From positions 47,305,501 to 47,369,500 of the forward strand of contig NC_134108.1 of NCBI RefSeq assembly GCF_040939455.1: a DNA stretch of 64,000 nt. The letters are read 5' to 3'. Below, in pieces: positions 59,076 through 64,000 of the stretch (the first letter of the stretch is position 1; each line of letters opens with the position of its first letter). Below the pieces are notes generated by a model. That model made no database searches and was not told the DNA's origin. It was given only the letters and a program-made list of their open reading frames with translations. Source of the stretch: Microcebus murinus (taxonomy: Eukaryota; Chordata; Mammalia; Primates; Cheirogaleidae). The position numbers were made by a program, and so were the translations under genes.

Positions 59076-61307
59076 CAATTATTTAATACCTTTAGCTGAT
59101 GGACTTTTACCAGGCTGGGGCCAAAGTGAGGCAAATGAGGCACTCTCTTGAGGCCCATAATTTAAGGATACTCGAGATAGCTCAGTAATGAAGATAAATA
59201 CTATCTTAATGCAATATTCCTTTGAATTTTGCTCTCAGAGCAAGTGCCCCACTCACCTCATCTTAGTCCTGGCCCTGGCACTTTTATATAGGAAAAATAT
59301 AAGAAAGTAATGATTTGTCTCTGGATTTGAGTCTGTTTTGCTTGTTCCTGTTACAGAATTACATCATTAACTTAAATGTTAGCTATATATTAACATTACC
59401 TGTTTCCATTATCATCTTCATTCTCATAATTAGAAAACACAGGTATGTAACAGCTAATGGGTCTTAGGTCCACTTTCTTCATGTATGGGTATAGGGGAAG
59501 AGAAGCTGTCTTAAGCATCCTATTTTTCCCTGACCTCATGAGTGGCTGTGTCAGGTATCTGCCTCCCGGTCCTGCTTGGTTGACCTATGGATTACAAAAA
59601 TGAAGCCTTCATGCCTCCCATGTTGGATTTACTGTGAGCCCACTGGGTGTATAATGAGCCTAATCCTGCCATCCCAATGGCAGCCCATTATTTTCTCCAT
59701 TCTGCTCAGACTCTTTAATTCTCTCTACCTCTCAAGAAAACTGCAGGATGAAAACTTACCGTGGGAGCTTTTTTCATTTAACAGAACAGAGAAATTGGCC
59801 AGAATCCAAAAGAACAAACTCTTCAAGTGACCAGATAGATTTTCAGTTCTATAATGCACTTCTGTTCCCTTCTCTGGAACACCACTCCCAGCACTTGGTT
59901 TCCACACAGCAGTTGGGAGACATCTTCCAGCACATCACTGGAGACAAAGACAGAATCTTTGTATGTTATAGGAGGCCCTACCCTCCCACTGGGCTGTGTG
60001 CTCCTGGTGCCATTGACCTTGGCTGCACAGACCTCCGTCCCACACTGGGGTGTCAGCCTGACTCAGGCACTGCTGAATGGACTGTGTTTTTCCTCTGCTG
60101 TTTCCTCCTTTTCATTACTGACTCTAGTGAGCGCATTTGCAGCAAGTCTTGGGCACGTAGGTCAGTAGGTAGATGGCCGTTAGCAAGAACCATTACCAGC
60201 AGAAAAAGTCACAGTCCAAACACTGTTAGCCCAAAATGTGCCAAAGCCACATCACTCCAGGTCATCTAGTTATGGTCGAAGAGTCAGTGTCTGATACAGC
60301 TGGCAGAGTCCCCTGCTCTTATCTCAGTGTAGGTAAAGGAGAAGACCCAGGTGGCCTTGCTCAGGTGACTCTGAGATGATGGCCTGTCCCCAGCATCTAG
60401 TGCCTACTTGGATCTAGCAGCTCCCCTGGTCTGTAAAGTTCTTTGGAGCCACTTCTCCCAAAGCACTGAGAAGTGGTCCTACGGTCAGGTGACATGGGCC
60501 TATGGGATGGGAGAGGCTGAAGTCACTTCATGGAGCCACAGAAGTGATCCATGAGGAACCTGAAAGTGGCTGCCCCAAGCCCACGGGTTCCTTATTCCCT
60601 TTGAGTTTCTGGTTTGCTGTCATACCAAGCCAAGAGGACTCTGCCCAAAAGACTAGGGTTCTCAGAACTGTCCCTTCGTGGCTTTCAGGAAATAGTGGAG
60701 CTAAATATAACCCTTTCTGTCCTGAGATCCACTTGCTCTTCTCTGTGTTGTCAGTCATCAGAGTAAGGCTTCTGAAAACTCTGTGCTTGAGCATTAGTAT
60801 TTAGGTGAAAATTAGCTTATTACGTGGGAAATGCTTTCCAACTGGAGTGCCTTAGTTTTAGTTACCCCCGAAATTGGCCCTTTGATGATGTGGTTCAACC
60901 TTCTACCCCCACTGCCCCACTAATGCATTAAAAACCGTGAGTGTTTTTAAGACTGTTGTGTTACCTTTTGCAAATTCCAGGCCTTGAATTCTTTTCTGAG
61001 TTGAAATAGAATAAAAAGCAGAAGTGCAGTTCCTCCATTCTTCATTTTTTATGTTTTCTTTTCATTTTTATCAGAATAATTCATTTTGTTGTCCACTCAG
61101 TTAAACCCATCAAGTGTTAGCTCTCACGCACAATGATTAGTTTGGGGGTGTGGCTGGATGCCCGGCATGGCAGATGGGCCATCTCCTGGGCAGGCTGCAT
61201 TGTCACTGGATCCCATTTGTGCTGGGATTGAAAGGCCAGTCGTGACAGCAAGAAGACTCTCAGGCTCCAGTGCCCCCCCCATCCCGTCCTCACGCACGCG
61301 GGCCTGT
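59076..61307. other. Unique DNA, nothing recognised
   Basis: The longest plus-strand frame of the window lies at 59748-60269 (173 codons). It has no domain or splice context and shorter frames overlap it, so it is not called as a gene. Confidence 0.4.
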
Positions 61308-61430
61308 TAATACCTGTCGCTTATTGAGCACCTGCTATGTGGTCAGATAGTGGTCTAGATGCTCTCTATTAATCTGAACCACACAAAACTGCTCTTTCCT
61401 TTTGTTTACGTCACAGATAGTTAAGTATCA
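61308..61430 (+). repeat. MIR SINE fragment, sense
   Basis: CGCTTATTGAGCACCTGCTATG, then TAGTGGTCTAGATGCTC and AATCTGAACCACACAAAAC, match the first half of MIR. Confidence 0.7.
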
Positions 61431-62048
61431 GTAACCTCCTATCACTATTTAATAGTAGTTGGCATAATCCACATTTCACAGGGAAGAACTGAGAATAGTT
61501 TTAACCACCTACTTAAAATAGAAATCTTTCCTCTCCATCATGGCTTCCTGCCCCTCTGATGCCCTGAAGAAATGAGAAAGCAAGAGAAGAAGAGGAGAGA
61601 AATAAAAAGAGTGGAATTGAAACCAGCAAAGGAAAAGTCACTCCCCTCTCTCTCCCAGGCCACCTCAAGTAATGAACTGCCCAGCGGGCGGTGCCTCCCT
61701 CAAGGCAGTGGGCTGGGCAGGCAGGTCCGATGAGACCACAGCATCCCCACGAGGGGGGACAGAACCCTGTCAGGGCTGTGTGGGAGCGCAGCCAAGTGTG
61801 TGTCCTCCCTGAAGCCCACGCCAAGCTCCACTTGTATTTACAGCACTTGTATTTACAGCGCATCATCGTCTCGATTTCCTCTCAACAGAACTTCGCGTCT
61901 CCCAGGCACGTGTATCTTGCCAGAACTCTGCACTTTCCTTAGTTAACAATTTAACAAATTGCACCCACGTGAGCATTGTAGGGGGGAAGGGATTACCTCT
62001 ATCCCTTTTTAGGGAGAGGCAAAGATATACACTGTAACCAAAATGTCT
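61431..62048. other. Unique DNA with a purine tract and a 15-bp tandem repeat
   Basis: 61562-61610 is nearly all A and G. CACTTGTATTTACAG occurs twice in tandem at 61829-61843 and 61844-61858. No gene is recognised. Confidence 0.6.
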
Positions 62049-62251
62049 AAAAAAAACAAATCTGTTATCAGAAGGTGGGCAGGAGGAAGGGGGGAGGAGG
62101 GGAAGGGTATGTACTTACACAGTGGGTGTGGTGTGCACCACCTGGAGGCTGGACCTGCTTGAAGCTCTGGCATAGCGGGGTGGGGGAGGGGGGAGGGGCA
62201 AGATATGTCTCCATAACAATATTTGTACCCCCGTAATATGAGGTAATAAAA
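62049..62251 (+). repeat. 5'-truncated L1 3' UTR, sense, G-rich
   Basis: This is the sense counterpart of the antisense L1 tails. It has G-rich blocks at 62085-62108 and 62177-62198, then TTTGTACCCCCGTAATATG and a GGTAATAAA poly-A signal-like end. Imperfect flanks AAAATGTCT (62040-62048) and AAAATTGTCT (from 62252) look like a target duplication. Confidence 0.85.
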
Positions 62252-62261
62252 AAAATTGTCT

Positions 62262-63194
62262 GCACTCTCAAGCACGTTACTAGTGCCCAATGACAGGGCA
62301 CGCTTCGGGCGCTCCATGGAATCTGTAGAGCTTTTGACACCTTGAAGGTATTTTTAGACAGAAAAGAACAATAGCTACATGGTGATTGGTACTTCGCCCT
62401 GAGAATATTTCAGTTCCAGAATGGGAGGGTGATGGGAATGAACAAACAGGTCTCTGGCTTCACTCAGAGATGGGGAAGGAGGGAAGGTGGAGTCCATTCT
62501 TGACAGGAGAAATGAATGGAAGTGAAGGTGGCAGAGAGCCACCACTCCACGACAACCGTGATGAGAGCTGACAGCCACGAGGAGGCAGAAAATGCCCTTT
62601 GCTTCCTTAGAAGAGGCTCATTATCCCACGTTCTGATCTTCATCATCTGAAAGTATTTACCGAAGGTCACTTTAACAGAGCTCCCCCTGCAGCCTTGTCT
62701 CCTCAAGTCCCTCCTACCTGTCTCCTCTTCCAGGCAGGACCCTCACAGTCATGGCTGCTCCCAGGCTGGGTGGACACTCTGCTTTGAAAATGGAGATGGT
62801 AATGATGCCACTCCAAGCACCCTGCCAGATGAGGGGTTTGAGTGAAGCAATACATAAGCCAAACCTTGCCCAGGAAGAGTAGGCGGCTGGTGAGGTTACA
62901 CCATAACACTGAGCTGAATTTTTCCAGATCCTCAGAATAGTATCTTTGACCAGGGATCAGCATCCCCCAAGGATGTGCCCTTTCGAATGAATTGCTCCTC
63001 CCCGTGGATTGTTCCTGTGGCTACAGCCGTGGGCCGTAGGGGCACCTGGCTCCAAAAGCAGACTAGAGTTTAAATCGTAGGCCTTCAATCTCAGACTCCT
63101 GCAGTGCAGTGAGGCAGCAACATCCACTGTAGGCCTATAAAAAAATGCAGATTTCTGGGCCTCAGCCTAGACCTCAGGGTGCATACATACCCTG
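62262..63194. other. Unique DNA, nothing recognised
   Basis: No repeat or exon is recognised with confidence. Confidence 0.4.
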
Positions 63195-63440
63195 GTTCAC
63201 ATAGGTGTGTTCCTTTAGGGTGTATGCCTAGGAGTGGAGTTGCTGCTCATGGGATATGTACACTTCATCTTCACTAAATAACATAAAGTTGTTTTTCCAA
63301 AGTAGTTGTACCAGTTTACAACTACTAGCAGTGTTTGTTTACCTGCTAGCAGTGTGTGCAAATCTCTTGTTCCATATTTTCACTACTAACAGACTGAAAA
63401 TTCTGCCAATAGAATCCCTTCTTTATGTTGGAATTACAAT
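63195..63440 (-). repeat. Old L1 (L1M) 3' fragment, antisense
   Basis: GGGTGTATGCCTAGGAGTGGAG, TTGTTTTTCCAAAGTAGTTG and GTACCAGTTTACAACTACTAGC follow antisense L1M order. Confidence 0.75.
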
Positions 63441-63699
63441 GTAGAAATGAAGGATGATAGTTTGTGGTGGGTGTTACATTGTTTTGTTTAGGTTGAAAAA
63501 GAGTGATAGTTTTGTCACCTGGCCTAGCAAGAAAACAAAATGCTCTGGTACCAAAAAAATAAAGAAATGAAATTGGTTTTTGTTTGTTTTGTTACGGAGA
63601 AACAGTCAAAATTTTTAAACATTTGAGGCCATTTGATATTGATTTGATATTGTGAAATATGCCTTTGGTCAGTGTTTTGGATTTAACAGCATACAGCTC
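63441..63699. other. Unique DNA before the terminal LTR
   Basis: Nothing firm is recognised. The left boundary of the following LTR may lie anywhere in this stretch. Confidence 0.35.
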
Positions 63700-64000
63700 C
63701 TGAAATCCTTGGAATCTCCAAAATAATAAACATCTTTTTGTGCGATGGCTCACAGCCCCTAGTTAGCTTCAGGAGTGTGCGGATGCTGGTCACAGGAAAG
63801 ACCAAGGCAGGATGAGAGGGTTGGGACTCTCAGCCTCACCCCCAGCGACCTCCAGGGAGGGGGGAGGGCCTGAAAGTCAAGTCGATCACCAGTGGCCAGG
63901 GTTTAATCAGTCATGCCTACATAATGAAACCCCCATAAAAACCCTAAAGGACTGGGTTTGGAGAGCGTCTGGAGAGCGGAACACTTGGAGGTTCCTGGAG
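63700..64000 (+). repeat. Probable ERVL LTR (MLT2-type), cut by the window end
   Basis: ATGCCTACATAATGAAACCCCC, ATAAAAACCCTAAAGGACTGG, GAGAGCGTCTGGAGAGCGG and CTTGGAGGTTCCTGGAG follow a familiar ERVL LTR order. Only its first part is in the window, and I cannot see whether internal retroviral sequence follows. Confidence 0.55.

Noticed and set aside
61562..61610. Purine tract as a triplex-forming regulatory site
   Set aside because: The tract is interrupted and lacks mirror symmetry, so there is no basis for a functional call.

Overview
This window is nuclear DNA from a mammal, most likely a lemur-type (strepsirrhine) primate. Three dimeric Alu elements (5627, 6168 and 42212, with a fourth at 26559) carry the lemur-style middle section: a TTGGCCAATTAATT block followed by TTTCTATTTATAGTAG. 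Young L1 3' ends have the G-rich 3' UTR I associate with lemurs. Two short hAT elements (1421, 52499) have an AGTTTGAGGACC end. Mouse lemur or a close relative is my best guess. The exact species is inference.

I find no intact protein-coding gene, no RNA gene and no CpG island. The open frames are short, scattered over both strands, and mostly overlap repeats or each other. The window reads as intergenic or deep intronic sequence. The only recognisable coding remnants belong to transposons: a dead mariner transposase (11012-12292), the tail of an L1 ORF2 (31290-32155, minus strand) and an old L1 ORF2 (43785-45230, minus strand).

Layout. 1-5200 is mostly unique, with one hAT miniature element. 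5200-9200 is dense in repeats (L1, two Alus, L2, a MER2-type Tigger, two MIRs, an MLT1 LTR, a Charlie-type hAT). 10735-12880 is an old L1 split by a full-length mariner. 13036-14929 is a 144-bp near-perfect inverted repeat around a 1.6-kb spacer, the most unusual structure here. 15-26 kb is mainly unique with old MIR/L2/MER copies and a diverged 217-bp direct repeat, one copy of which splits a MIR. 26.5-32.2 kb holds Alus, an old L1 with a young L1 inserted in it, an MLT1 LTR, a hAT element and a young truncated L1. 33-42.6 kb holds L2, MIR, MLT1, L1 and an Alu. 43.8-48.4 kb is old L1, CR1/L3-like and L2 sequence. 49-64 kb alternates unique sequence with old repeats and ends inside a probable ERVL (MLT2-type) LTR.

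The repeats do not form a pathway. They give a history: ancient L2/MIR/CR1, then MER/Tigger/Charlie DNA transposons, MaLR LTRs and mariner, then lineage-specific Alu, L1 and small hAT insertions. Several repeat-poor blocks (10.1, 36.4, 51.5 and 55.5-56.3 kb) contain dense binding-site-like motifs and are candidate regulatory elements. That is inference and would need a cross-species alignment. I found no convincing new biological system. The inverted repeat and the split-MIR duplication are the best leads.
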